Assembly (NCBI GenBank): GCA_002352445.1
Contig: DEIL01000239.1
Location: 1 to 37,747, forward strand
Source of the DNA: Desulfobulbaceae bacterium UBA2775
GTDB lineage: Bacteria; Desulfobacterota; Desulfobulbia; Desulfobulbales; Desulfocapsaceae
Length of the DNA stretch: 37,747 nt
Reading direction: 5' to 3'
Shown here: positions 16,896 through 25,107 of the stretch, piece after piece
Position numbering within the stretch: the first letter of the stretch is position 1
Layout: each line of letters opens with the position of its first letter
Translations under genes and position numbers: made by a program
The notes under the pieces: generated by a model
The model's input: the letters and a program-made list of their open reading frames with translations, nothing else
What the model was told of the DNA's origin: nothing
The model's database searches: none

Positions 16896-18077
16896 ATGGG
16901 CAGCAATCCTGTATTATCAATTCTTGGAAGACGACTCAGGCTCGCTGTGATAGGTGGAGGGCCGGGATCTTTTATTGGTGGAGTGCATCGAATGGCTGCC
17001 AGGCTTGATGATCTGTATGAGCTGGTTGCAGGTGTACTGTCATCTGACCCTGAAAAGTCAGTTTCTCGAGGTAAAGAGCTCGGTTTTCCTGAAGATAGGG
17101 CATATGGTGCAGTTGTAAAAATGGTTGATGCTGAAAAACAACGGGAAGATGGTGCAGATGTTATTGCCATTATGACTCCCAACGATAGTCATTTTGAATA
17201 TTCCATGGCAGCTCTGAAACGTGGATTTGATGTTATCTGTGATAAACCGATGACCAATAGTGTTGAAGAAGCCCGAATCCTCCATGCCAAAGTAGTTGAA
17301 AGTGGAAGAATATTCTGTCTAACCCATAATTATTCCGGTTACCCAATGACAAGACAGGCCAGGGATATGGTTTCTTCAGGGGAACTGGGAATTATTCGGC
17401 TGATCCAGGTTGAGTATGTACAGGGCGGTAAGGCTGATGAGAGTAAAGCTGATTCAGTCGTCGGACCTCGTTCCTGGAAGTTTGATCCTCTGAAAGGAGG
17501 CCCTTCTCTTGTAATGGGTGATATTGGAACCCATGCACACCATCTTATTCGGTTTATTACCGGCCTGGAAGTAACTGAAGTTTGTGCTGAAGCAGGAGCG
17601 ATAGTACCCGGTAGAAAGGTAGATGATTATGCCGGTGCTCTCCTTCATCTGGAGAAAGGGGCCAGAGGAAGTTTCTGGGTTACACAGGCTGCTGCCGGTG
17701 TTGAAAACAGCCTGAGAATCAGAGCTAGCGGCACAAAAGGCTCTCTCGAATGGAATCAGGAAATTCCCCAGACCCTCACTTTCAAACCTCTCGGGGCACC
17801 TGTCCAGATAAGAACACCAAACGGGCCGGGAACTCTTCCTCTTGCGGCACGGTCCAGCCGCATTGCAGCAGGACATCCAGAAGGTTACCCTGAAGGATTT
17901 GCCAATATATACAAAGATGCAGCCGAAGCGATTGCTGCCGGGATTTCCGGGGAAAAAGCTGATCCCCTGGCCATGCATTTTCCCAATTCCGAGGATGGTC
18001 TTGCGGGAGTACTTTTTGTCGATGCAGTTATCCGGTCGACCAATAATAACAGTAGTTGGGAAAAAGTTTACAGGTAA
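16896..18077 (+). CDS. Gfo/Idh/MocA family NAD(P)-dependent oxidoreductase
   Basis: A 393-residue oxidoreductase of the glucose-fructose oxidoreductase/inositol dehydrogenase family. The Rossmann dinucleotide-binding sequence LRLAVIGGGPGSFIGGVHR is near residues 14-32. The conserved CDKPMTNSVEEA gives the family EKP-type Lys-Pro motif in the form DKP. GDIGTHAHHLI supplies the putative catalytic Asp/His in the second domain. The start at 16896 is favoured by GAAGGAG 6-7 bases upstream, 19 bases after hutC. Family members oxidise sugars, inositols or derivatives; the exact substrate is unknown. Its place behind hutC is odd for a sugar enzyme. The convergent sugar ABC operon ends only 24 bp away, so it may serve that system functionally. 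Confidence 0.82.
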   Translation: MGSNPVLSILGRRLRLAVIGGGPGSFIGGVHRMAARLDDLYELVAGVLSSDPEKSVSRGKELGFPEDRAYGAVVKMVDAEKQREDGADVIAIMTPNDSHFEYSMAALKRGFDVICDKPMTNSVEEARILHAKVVESGRIFCLTHNYSGYPMTRQARDMVSSGELGIIRLIQVEYVQGGKADESKADSVVGPRSWKFDPLKGGPSLVMGDIGTHAHHLIRFITGLEVTEVCAEAGAIVPGRKVDDYAGALLHLEKGARGSFWVTQAAAGVENSLRIRASGTKGSLEWNQEIPQTLTFKPLGAPVQIRTPNGPGTLPLAARSSRIAAGHPEGYPEGFANIYKDAAEAIAAGISGEKADPLAMHFPNSEDGLAGVLFVDAVIRSTNNNSSWEKVYR

Positions 18078-18101
18078 AAACGGGAATCACCAGGTAGATT
18101 T

Positions 18102-19217
18102 TCAGTGAATCCTTTTTTCTGTTTTCGGATCAAATAATATTGCCTTTGATAGATCAAAGCCGAGTGCCATGCTTTCTCCTGGGAGCACGGCTTTATCCGG
18201 ATGAATCCGGCAGGTGGTTTTCTGGTTATTGATCTGAACAAAAACAAGAGTATCCGGTCCGGTTGGTTCTGTGATTTGAACCGGACATGTGAGTTTGTAG
18301 ACAGAACTGTTGCCCTGATCTGTCGAGGAAAATGCACTGATCTGTTCAGGGCGGATTCCAAGAACAACTGTTCTCTTTGCCAATGTATGCGGATTTACAC
18401 AGAGATCTTTTAGCGGCATATGGCATCGTTCTCCGTTTTGAGCATCAAGAGGGAACTGAAGTTCACCATCATGTTCAATGATTTCACCTGAGATGAAATT
18501 CATGGAAGGAGATCCTATAAAGCCGGCAACAAACATTGATGCGGGGTTATTATAAATTTCCCTGGGCATGCCGAATTGCTCAAGAACACCGTCTTTCATG
18601 ATTGCAATGCGATCAGCAAGGGTCATTGCCTCTATCTGATCGTGGGTGACATAGACAATGGTTGTACCAACTTTCTGATGCAGCATTTTGATTTCGGCGC
18701 GCATTTCGACCCGAAGTTTTGCATCAAGGTTTGACAACGGTTCGTCAAAGAGGAAAATAGACGGATCTCTTGCAAGTGCTCTTCCCATGGCGACTCTCTG
18801 ACGCTGGCCGCCTGAGAGTTGGGCGGGTTTTCTATCCAGAAGGCTCTCAATCTGGAGCATTGCCGCAACTTTTGTTACCTGCTGTTCAATCTGTGGTTTT
18901 GGTATTTTTCTGGTTTCAAGCCCAAATGAGATGTTTTTTCTTACATTCATATTGGGATAAAGAGCATAGGACTGGAAAACCATTGCTATGTCCCGATCCT
19001 TTGGGGCAATAGAGGTCACATCCCTGTCGCCTATTTTGATTGTGCCTGAAGAAATCGTTTCAAGGCCGGCTATGAGGTTGAGAAGTGTTGACTTGCCGCA
19101 TCCTGAAGGACCGACGAGGACAAGAAACTCGCCATGGGCAATGTCGATTGATATATCCTTGAGTACTTCAACAGTACCAAATTGCTTTTTTACGTTTTCA
19201 ATTGTTAAGGAAGCCAT
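18102..19217 (-). CDS. Sugar ABC transporter ATP-binding protein (MalK/UgpC type)
   Basis: A 371-residue ATPase of a CUT1-family sugar importer. It has Walker A GPSGCGKST at 36-44, Q-loop FQSYALYPNM, signature LSGGQRQRVAMGRAL, Walker B FLFDEPLSNLD and switch His in YVTHDQ. A C-terminal OB-fold/TOBE regulatory region (about 240-371) completes the MalK layout. It follows the second permease by 10 bases, so it is the last gene of binding protein-permease-permease-ATPase. An AAGGAT upstream is a distant ribosome-binding site. It converges with the oxidoreductase gene. Confidence 0.92.
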   Translation of the reverse strand: MASLTIENVKKQFGTVEVLKDISIDIAHGEFLVLVGPSGCGKSTLLNLIAGLETISSGTIKIGDRDVTSIAPKDRDIAMVFQSYALYPNMNVRKNISFGLETRKIPKPQIEQQVTKVAAMLQIESLLDRKPAQLSGGQRQRVAMGRALARDPSIFLFDEPLSNLDAKLRVEMRAEIKMLHQKVGTTIVYVTHDQIEAMTLADRIAIMKDGVLEQFGMPREIYNNPASMFVAGFIGSPSMNFISGEIIEHDGELQFPLDAQNGERCHMPLKDLCVNPHTLAKRTVVLGIRPEQISAFSSTDQGNSSVYKLTCPVQITEPTGPDTLVFVQINNQKTTCRIHPDKAVLPGESMALGFDLSKAILFDPKTEKRIH

Positions 19218-19227
19218 AAATAAATCT

Positions 19228-20118
19228 TTATCCTTTGACAGAGCCTGCAGTAAGACCGCGCAGGAAGTATTTCCCGGCGATTATATATACAGCCAGGGTC
19301 GGCAAAGCCGCAATAATTGCTGCTGCCATATCCACATTATACTTTTTCACACCGGTGGAAGTGTTTACAAGGTTGTTCAACGCCACTGTGACAGGCTGAG
19401 TTTCTCCGGATGAAAAGACCACACCAAAAAGAAAATCATTCCATATCTGGGTTGTCTGCCAGATTATGCATACAACAAAGATGGGTATCGAAACCGGGAG
19501 CATAATCTTAAAGAAAATCCTGAAGAAGCCCGCACCGTCAATTTTTGCAGCATTGACAAGATCCTGGGGGATTGTGACATAAAAGTTCCTAAAGAAAAGG
19601 GTGGTAAAGGCCAGACCATAGATAATATGGACAAGTATCAATCCCTGTATAGTCTGGGCCAGGCCAATTGTGCCCAGCATTTTAGCCATTGGCAGAAGAA
19701 TGATCTGAAAGGGGATAAAACAGCCGAGCAGCAGGATGGAAAATAACACTTCACTTCCCCGGAATTTCCATTTAGAAAAGACATAGCCGTTGGCAGCGCC
19801 AATGAATGTTGATATGAGAACAGCAGGCACAGTTATTTTCATTGAGTTCCAGAAATATCCTTTTATTCCCTCGCAGGTCACTCCAATGCAAGAGCTGTCC
19901 CATGCTGACTTCCATGCATCAAAAGAAATTTCCCTGGGTAAAGAGATCAGGTTTCCTGTTCTGATGTCATCCATACTCTTTAGAGATGTGAAGATCATAA
20001 TAAGCAGGGGGATTAAGAAATATATCGCTGTAATTATAAGGATGACATATATGGCTGTCCTGAAAAAAATCATAGCAACTGATTTATGATTACCTTGTGA
20101 TAAAGAATAGTTACCCAT
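19228..20118 (-). CDS. Sugar ABC transporter permease (MalG type)
   Basis: A 296-residue inner-membrane permease with six expected membrane segments. Its EAA loop around NAAKIDGAGFFRIFFKIMLP is the ATPase contact typical of CUT1 permeases. The start is taken as the ATG at 20118 because AAGGAG lies 8 bases upstream; a GTG at 20124 would leave only two bases of spacing. It overlaps the end of the upstream permease gene by 8 bases. It pairs with that permease to form the transmembrane channel. Sugar specificity is probably a hexose such as glucose or mannose, judging from the binding protein. Confidence 0.88.
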   Translation of the reverse strand: MGNYSLSQGNHKSVAMIFFRTAIYVILIITAIYFLIPLLIMIFTSLKSMDDIRTGNLISLPREISFDAWKSAWDSSCIGVTCEGIKGYFWNSMKITVPAVLISTFIGAANGYVFSKWKFRGSEVLFSILLLGCFIPFQIILLPMAKMLGTIGLAQTIQGLILVHIIYGLAFTTLFFRNFYVTIPQDLVNAAKIDGAGFFRIFFKIMLPVSIPIFVVCIIWQTTQIWNDFLFGVVFSSGETQPVTVALNNLVNTSTGVKKYNVDMAAAIIAALPTLAVYIIAGKYFLRGLTAGSVKG

Positions 20119-21022
20119 TGTCACGACTCCTTAGCTCAGAATAAAGATAGGGTATGATAATGGCAAGCACAGCTCCAAACATCACCATTGAGCTTGCAGC
20201 ACCCATCCCCAGTCTGCCCCTGGTGAAGGCAAAGGAGTACATAAAGGTTGCGGGAACATCAGATGAATACCCGGGGCCGCCGCCGGTTAATGCCACAACA
20301 AGATCAAAGCTTTTTATGGCGATATGGGACAGGATCATAACTGTACTGAAAAAAACGGGCCTCAGACTTGGTATGATAATTCTGGTATATATCCTGGGCA
20401 GGCTTGCCCCATCAATCTGGGCAGCTTTGATTATGGAATCATCAATTCCCCTCAAACCTGCAAGGAATAAGGCCATGACAAATCCTGTTGACTGCCATAC
20501 CCCGGCAATAACCACCGTGTAAATCGCCATGTCTGAATTAACAAGCCAGTCAAAATGAAAACTTGAAAAACCCATGTCCTGCATCAGTTTTTCAACACCG
20601 TGACTGGGATTTAAAATCCATTTCCATACCGTTCCCGTTACAATGAATGAAAGTGCCATTGGGTAGAGGAAAATGGTTCTTAACGCACCTTCGATGCGTA
20701 TTTTCTGGTCAAGGAAAATGGCGAGAAGTAAGCCGAGAATCGTGCATATTGTAATAAATAAAGAACCAAAGATAAGCAGGTTCTTGCTTGCAACCCACCA
20801 TCGGTCATTTGCAAAAAGTTTTATATACTGAACAAGCCCTTCAAGTTCATATCTTGGGAGCATCTTGGATTTTGTAAAAGATATCCAGGCAGTCCACAAA
20901 ATAAAGCTGTAGACAAAGAGAATCGTGCTGACAAATGTGGGCGCAAGCACCAGTTTCGGCAGGAGCCTGTCAGATATGTAGGAGGTGGTATTACGAAAAT
21001 TTCCTGGAGACTGCAATTTCAT
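20111..21022 (-). CDS. Sugar ABC transporter permease (MalF type)
   Basis: A 303-residue permease with about six hydrophobic segments and the EAA-type loop KAAQIDGASLPRIYTRIIIP. It forms the membrane channel with the following permease. The ATG at 21022 is the likely start; an in-frame TTG at 21064 would begin inside the strong hairpin that separates this gene from the binding-protein gene, and is less likely. The ribosome-binding site is weak (GAAAG at a distance). Lower translation of a permease than of its binding protein is common in such operons. Confidence 0.87.
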   Translation of the reverse strand: MKLQSPGNFRNTTSYISDRLLPKLVLAPTFVSTILFVYSFILWTAWISFTKSKMLPRYELEGLVQYIKLFANDRWWVASKNLLIFGSLFITICTILGLLLAIFLDQKIRIEGALRTIFLYPMALSFIVTGTVWKWILNPSHGVEKLMQDMGFSSFHFDWLVNSDMAIYTVVIAGVWQSTGFVMALFLAGLRGIDDSIIKAAQIDGASLPRIYTRIIIPSLRPVFFSTVMILSHIAIKSFDLVVALTGGGPGYSSDVPATFMYSFAFTRGRLGMGAASSMVMFGAVLAIIIPYLYSELRSRDNG

Positions 21023-21057
21023 GATGTACGATCTTTCAAAAAAATCTGAAGAGGGGG

Positions 21058-21089
21058 CCGGCAACCGCCTGTATGGCAGCGGTTGCCGG
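21058..21089 (-). terminator. Hairpin between sugar-binding-protein and permease genes
   Basis: CCGGCAACCGC (21058-21068) and GCGGTTGCCGG (21079-21089) form a perfect, GC-rich 11-bp stem with a 10-base loop. On the transcribed minus strand a run of seven T follows about 14 bases later, too far for a classical terminator. It could be a partial terminator or a 3'-stabilising stem that raises binding-protein mRNA over permease mRNA. Confidence 0.7.
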
Positions 21090-21151
21090 GGTTATTTGAA
21101 AGTCATGGCACTTATCCAGGCATTCTAAAATTCCGATTTATTCGGGTTAGA

Positions 21152-22408
21152 TTATTCTTTTGCTGATGCAGTCGCCGCAACAAGTTCTGCTGCGGCTTTC
21201 CCGGCTGTCATATCTGAATTGTAAAATTTTGTGACTACATCATAAATTGCGCCCTGGATGGCTGGTGATACAGCCATTCCATGGGCCATACTCGGTAAAA
21301 GCGTACCGTTGGCTGCGGCTGCCGCAAATTCATCCATCGATCGCAATGCGGTGTCGTCAAAACTAGCTTTTGCGATCCCGGTTCTGACAGGTATCGATCC
21401 CTTATTTACGTTAAAAACTTCCTGGAATGTAGTCCCGAGAATCAGTCGAGCCATTGCGTTCTGTGCAGCTTGAGCATTTTCATCATTTTGTTTGAACATG
21501 ATAAAACTGTCTACATTAAAAAGATATGTTCCAGCTGATTCCGGTACAGGCATGACTACATAATCCGATCCGGGATTCTTTCCGGCTGCAGTGAATTCAC
21601 CTTTGGCCCAGTCGCCCATAAACTGCATTGCAGCCTCACCATTTATTATCATTGAGGTTGCCATGTTCCAGTCTCTTCCCGGAGCATTTTTATCGGTGTA
21701 CTTTTTAATCATCTTGAATGTTTCAAGAGCCTTGATCATTTCGGGACTGTTTAAAGCTTTCGGGTCTGTATCTACAAGAGCTTTTTTGTAAAATTCAGTT
21801 CCTGCCTGCCCAACCACAATGGATTCAAAGACTGTGGCTTCCTGCCAGGACTGTCCGCCAAATGCCACCGGCAGAAAACCCGCTGCCTTGATTTTTTCGG
21901 CTGAAGTTTCAAACTCTGCCCATGTTGTAGGGATTTTAGCTCCGGCTTTCACAAAAATTGAGGGGTTGCACCACATCCAGTTAATTTTATGAACATTAAC
22001 CGGAACAGCCACATAATTTCCCTCATATTTCATCACATCTGTAACTACCGAAGGAACGAGTTTGTCCCAGTTCTCTTTTACAGCAACGGCATCCAGGTTT
22101 GTAAGAAGTCCTTCCTCGGCCCATTCCTGGATTGCAGGCCCTTTAACCTGCGCTGCAGTAGGAGGATTTCCAGCCATTGCACGGGTTTTTAATACTGTCA
22201 TGGCATTTTCACCGGCACCGCCCGCAACAGCCATGTCTTTCCATGAATGGCCTTCTTTTTCAAGAAGGTCTTTTAATACTGCAACTGATTTTGCTTCCCC
22301 ACCCGAGGTCCACCAGTGAAGAACTTCCACCTCTCCTGCGAATGCGCTTGTTGTCAGCATACAGGTTAAGGTCAGTGTTGTTATTTGGGCCAGTAATTTA
22401 AAATTCAT
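21152..22408 (-). CDS. Extracellular sugar-binding protein of ABC importer (family 1)
   Basis: A 418-residue periplasmic binding protein. A signal peptide of about 24 residues (hydrophobic core LLAQITTLTLTCMLTTSAFA) precedes GEVEVLHWWTSGGEAKS, which strongly resembles the mature N-terminus of the glucose/mannose-type binding proteins of Pseudomonas and Thermus (GtsA/glucose-binding class). Other family features are VNVHKINWMWCNP and GDWAKGEF. AAGGAGG lies 6 bases before the start. It is the first gene of the importer operon and is divergent from the isomerase-kinase pair, with which it probably shares a control region. Binding of a hexose is inference from resemblance. Confidence 0.88.
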   Translation of the reverse strand: MNFKLLAQITTLTLTCMLTTSAFAGEVEVLHWWTSGGEAKSVAVLKDLLEKEGHSWKDMAVAGGAGENAMTVLKTRAMAGNPPTAAQVKGPAIQEWAEEGLLTNLDAVAVKENWDKLVPSVVTDVMKYEGNYVAVPVNVHKINWMWCNPSIFVKAGAKIPTTWAEFETSAEKIKAAGFLPVAFGGQSWQEATVFESIVVGQAGTEFYKKALVDTDPKALNSPEMIKALETFKMIKKYTDKNAPGRDWNMATSMIINGEAAMQFMGDWAKGEFTAAGKNPGSDYVVMPVPESAGTYLFNVDSFIMFKQNDENAQAAQNAMARLILGTTFQEVFNVNKGSIPVRTGIAKASFDDTALRSMDEFAAAAANGTLLPSMAHGMAVSPAIQGAIYDVVTKFYNSDMTAGKAAAELVAATASAKE

Positions 22409-22469
22409 CCGGATCCTCCTTAAAAAATATTGAAAATTATTACTAAAGAATCATCACGACATAGAAGAT

Positions 22470-22487
22470 TGGCACATTATGTTGCCA
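22470..22487. promoter_or_regulatory. Possible operator in the divergent sugar region
   Basis: TGGCA (22470-22474) and TGCCA (22483-22487) are a perfect 5-bp inverted repeat around eight bases. They lie roughly centrally between the divergent binding-protein and isomerase genes. It may be a regulator site, but no sugar regulator gene is encoded nearby and the half-sites are short. Confidence 0.3.
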
Positions 22488-22623
22488 TTCCTCTACACTA
22501 TCTACCATATTACCCTGTTTATAGTGAGGTAAATGTAAATTGTAAGCATTGATTCCGGCAGCAAATATAGCAATGTTTGAATTTCGACCTTATCATGGTA
22601 ACAAAAGGAAAAGGAGAATATTC

Positions 22624-23319
22624 ATGAAGCGTTCGGAAATAAATGAAGAAATTGAAAATGCAAAGAAACTGTTTGAAAGAATATCTTTTAAACTCCCTCC
22701 CTTCGCATTCTGGACTACAGACGAATGGGCTGAGAAGGGGAGGGACGTTGATGAAATCGTAGATAACATGCTTGGTTGGGATGTAACGGATTTCGGCGGT
22801 GGAAATTTTGATAAAACCGGCCTTCTTCTTTTTACTATCCGAAATGGGAACGCTACCCAAAAGAACAAATATCCAAAAACCTATGCTGAGAAGCTTATGG
22901 TTATAAAGGAAGGGCAGGTTGCTCCCATGCATTTTCACTGGAAAAAGCAGGAAGACATTATTAACAGGGGCGGCGGAAATCTGGTTCTTGTTCTCCACCG
23001 GGCGACGGAGGATGAAGAATTATCTGATGAACCTCTGTTTGCATCTATAGATGGTGTTAGAAAAAAGTTTGAGGCTGGTTCGGAAATCATACTTCAACCG
23101 GGGGAATCGATTTTTCTTGAACCTTCTATGTACCATACGTTTTATCAGCAGAAAGGTACCGGTCCAGTTGTCATCGGTGAGGTTTCCGCAGTAAATGATG
23201 ATGAAAATGATAATCGGTTTTTTGATCCTATTGGTCGTTTTCCTGCCATAGAAGAAGATGAAAAACCCAAACATCTGTTGTGCACTGAATATAAACAATG
23301 GCTCAATATACACTCATAG
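22624..23319 (+). CDS. D-lyxose/D-mannose ketol-isomerase family cupin
   Basis: A 231-residue cupin resembling D-lyxose isomerases (EC 5.3.1.15), which interconvert D-lyxose with D-xylulose and commonly D-mannose with D-fructose. Putative metal ligands follow the family pattern: His103 and His105 in MHFHWKKQED, Glu110, and His171 in SMYHTF. N-terminal sequence such as PPFAFWTTDEW and LGWDVTDFGGGNF also fits. Length matches the roughly 228-residue characterised enzymes. The start at 22624 has AAGGAG seven bases upstream. It overlaps the kinase gene by 22 bases. With a glucose/mannose-like importer next door, mannose-to-fructose conversion is plausible but not proven. Confidence 0.85.
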   Translation: MKRSEINEEIENAKKLFERISFKLPPFAFWTTDEWAEKGRDVDEIVDNMLGWDVTDFGGGNFDKTGLLLFTIRNGNATQKNKYPKTYAEKLMVIKEGQVAPMHFHWKKQEDIINRGGGNLVLVLHRATEDEELSDEPLFASIDGVRKKFEAGSEIILQPGESIFLEPSMYHTFYQQKGTGPVVIGEVSAVNDDENDNRFFDPIGRFPAIEEDEKPKHLLCTEYKQWLNIHS

Positions 23320-24191
23320 GCATAGGGGAAATCCTCTGGGACGAATTCCCGGGCTCAAGGCGACTGGGTGGCGCTCCTGCCAATTTTGCTTTTCACGCCT
23401 CAGGACTTGGTGCCATGGGGATGGTTATCAGCTCTATTGGCGATGATCCGCAGGGGAGAGAAATTGAAGTTCTGCTGGAGAAGAGCGGGGTTCCATCCCT
23501 ATTGTCTAGAGATCCGGATCATCCAACGGGCAGGGTCAGTGTTAAAGCAGATGAAAAGGGGATGGTGGATTATATTATTCATGAGGATTCAGCATGGGAT
23601 TTTCTCGACTATGACCCTTCTTTTAGTGATGCAGCCCGGCAGGCTGATGCGGTTTGCTTTGGAACTCTGGCTCAAAGAAATCAGACTTCAGGTAAAGCCA
23701 TTAAAAAATTTATCCGGCAAACGAAAGAAAATTGCCTGAAAATCTTTGATATCAATCTGAGGCAACAGTACTACTCTAAAAGAATCATTTCAGAGCTCTT
23801 AAACTTAGCCGATGTCGTAAAATTTAATCATGAAGAACTCGATATTGTCACCAGGATGTTTTCGTTGGGAGGGGAGGAAGAGACCAGTTGCCTGGAAAAA
23901 CTCATTTCAATGTTTGGCCTTGATCTGATTATCTTAACCAAAGGAAACGAGGGGAGCCGTATCTTTGCCGACAGAGGTAACGATTCAGTCTATAAACCGG
24001 AGCCAATTCAAACGATAGACAGTGTAGGAGCCGGAGATTCCTTTACAGCAGTTGTTGCCCTTGGTCTTCTAATGGGATTCAGCCTGGAAAGAATTAACAG
24101 GACAGCTAGTTCAGTTGCATCTTATGTCTGTTTAAAAAGGGGAGCAACTCCCGTTATCCCTGCAGAGTTGTTTCTTGAGAACACAGGCTGA
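23298..24191 (+). CDS. PfkB-family carbohydrate kinase (fructokinase-like)
   Basis: A 297-residue ribokinase/fructokinase-family enzyme that phosphorylates a sugar using ATP. The N-terminal GGAPANFAFHASGLG carries the GG-x-x-x-N substrate signature. The C-terminal GAGDSFTA signature has catalytic Asp247. FDINLRQQYY matches the DxNxR region of fructokinases. It overlaps the isomerase gene by 22 bases, so translation is probably coupled to it, and no separate ribosome-binding site is obvious. The likely reaction is fructose to fructose 6-phosphate, or phosphorylation of another ketose made by the isomerase; the sequence cannot decide. The gene ends inside a strong hairpin. Confidence 0.87.
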   Translation: MAQYTLIGIGEILWDEFPGSRRLGGAPANFAFHASGLGAMGMVISSIGDDPQGREIEVLLEKSGVPSLLSRDPDHPTGRVSVKADEKGMVDYIIHEDSAWDFLDYDPSFSDAARQADAVCFGTLAQRNQTSGKAIKKFIRQTKENCLKIFDINLRQQYYSKRIISELLNLADVVKFNHEELDIVTRMFSLGGEEETSCLEKLISMFGLDLIILTKGNEGSRIFADRGNDSVYKPEPIQTIDSVGAGDSFTAVVALGLLMGFSLERINRTASSVASYVCLKRGATPVIPAELFLENTG

Positions 24192-24213
24192 AGGTAACAG
24201 CTTCAGCCTGTGT
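24181..24213 (+). terminator. Hairpin spanning the kinase stop codon
   Basis: ACACAGGCTGAAG (24181-24193) pairs perfectly with CTTCAGCCTGTGT (24201-24213) around a 7-base loop. The kinase stop codon (24189-24191) is inside the left arm. There is no strong T-tract after it (CAAAACTATATT), so efficient intrinsic termination is uncertain; 3'-end protection is an alternative. Confidence 0.65.
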
Positions 24214-24322
24214 CAAAACTATATTAAAATAGAGTGTAATGAGTTGAACCACCAGCGCTCAACATTTTTATGTCCATCCATCTCCATATTTGCAGATCTT
24301 CTGGAATGAATTCGTATAGTTG

Positions 24323-24342
24323 AGCATGTATAGAAACATGCT
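24323..24342. terminator. Weak hairpin between kinase and PRC-barrel genes
   Basis: AGCATGT (24323-24329) pairs with ACATGCT (24336-24342) around a 6-base loop. It lies in the 232-bp gap between two convergent genes, where nothing else is seen. It might contribute to termination from either side; the stem is short. Confidence 0.35.
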
Positions 24343-24423
24343 TTGAAATACTATGGGTTGCAACTGCAACCTATTTACAGGCTTCCTGAAATTTGTAATA
24401 TTTTGATTCAACCATCAACATTG

Positions 24424-25041
24424 TCACCAGCTACTCTCTTTTCTCACCGGTATTTCCGGCAATTTTTTAATATCCTCTTTTTTCAAATTGAGGAAAATCT
24501 GCTCATCTTCAATGTTCTCAATTGCAGTAACCGGTATACTGACTTGTTTTTGATCCCATGGTAACCCTTTTCTTATAACCAGATGAGTGATCTGCCAGGT
24601 AGAGTGATCAACGATAAATTCACTCACCTCGCCAATACGTCCGTCTATTGCTCTTACTTTGGAATGTAGATCTATTGAGGTCTTACCAACATTCATCGAC
24701 GGCCTTTTAACAGTGAAAACCTTACGCTTTTTCACTAGATGAGGCCATAGTTCAATAATTTTCGGATCGCTGGTATAGCCGCTGACCTTTACCTGGGTAA
24801 AATCGTTTGCTTCAGCTATGTCCAGTCCACGTACTTCAGCTTTGGTAGCGTTCAACAGTATCAATTCCGGTGTAGTCTCTTTTATCCATCTTGAGGGTAC
24901 CAGATATTTTTTTTCATGTGATTCCATATCCTTGACAGCTACATCGGTAACCTTCTTTTTTTTAGTATCGACGATTACGCACATTAAACTGCCGATGCGA
25001 CCGTCACTACAATGAACCACTGCCTTTAAAGGATATTTCAT
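24424..25041 (-). CDS. Double PRC-barrel domain protein
   Basis: A 205-residue soluble protein with two PRC-barrel-like segments. The first is at about 1-70 (SDGRIGSLMCVIVDTKKKKV). The second is at about 128-190, where DGRIGEVSEFIVDHSTWQI and LPWDQKQVSIPVTAIENI match the usual IGxVxDxxxD and VLVP elements. PRC barrels occur in photosynthetic reaction-centre H subunits, RimM and many small proteins of unknown role. No membrane segment or signal peptide is visible. GGGAGGAG lies seven bases before the start. It stands alone between the kinase and the peptide importer. The function is unknown; a stress or envelope-associated role is only a guess. Confidence 0.75.
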   Translation of the reverse strand: MKYPLKAVVHCSDGRIGSLMCVIVDTKKKKVTDVAVKDMESHEKKYLVPSRWIKETTPELILLNATKAEVRGLDIAEANDFTQVKVSGYTSDPKIIELWPHLVKKRKVFTVKRPSMNVGKTSIDLHSKVRAIDGRIGEVSEFIVDHSTWQITHLVIRKGLPWDQKQVSIPVTAIENIEDEQIFLNLKKEDIKKLPEIPVRKESSW

Positions 25042-25107
25042 TTGAGTGCTCCTCCCTCAATACAGAATCTGATTAAATAAAGCAAAACTCAACTTTCTGG
25101 ACGTGGG

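Noticed and set aside
21022..21064. TTG start at 21064 for the MalF-type permease
   Set aside because: It lies inside a strong hairpin, lacks a ribosome-binding site, and adds residues not typical of the family; the ATG at 21022 fits better.
22519..22998. Long minus-strand reading frame over the isomerase gene
   Set aside because: It is antisense to a well-supported isomerase gene with clear metal ligands and has no recognisable domain or ribosome-binding site.
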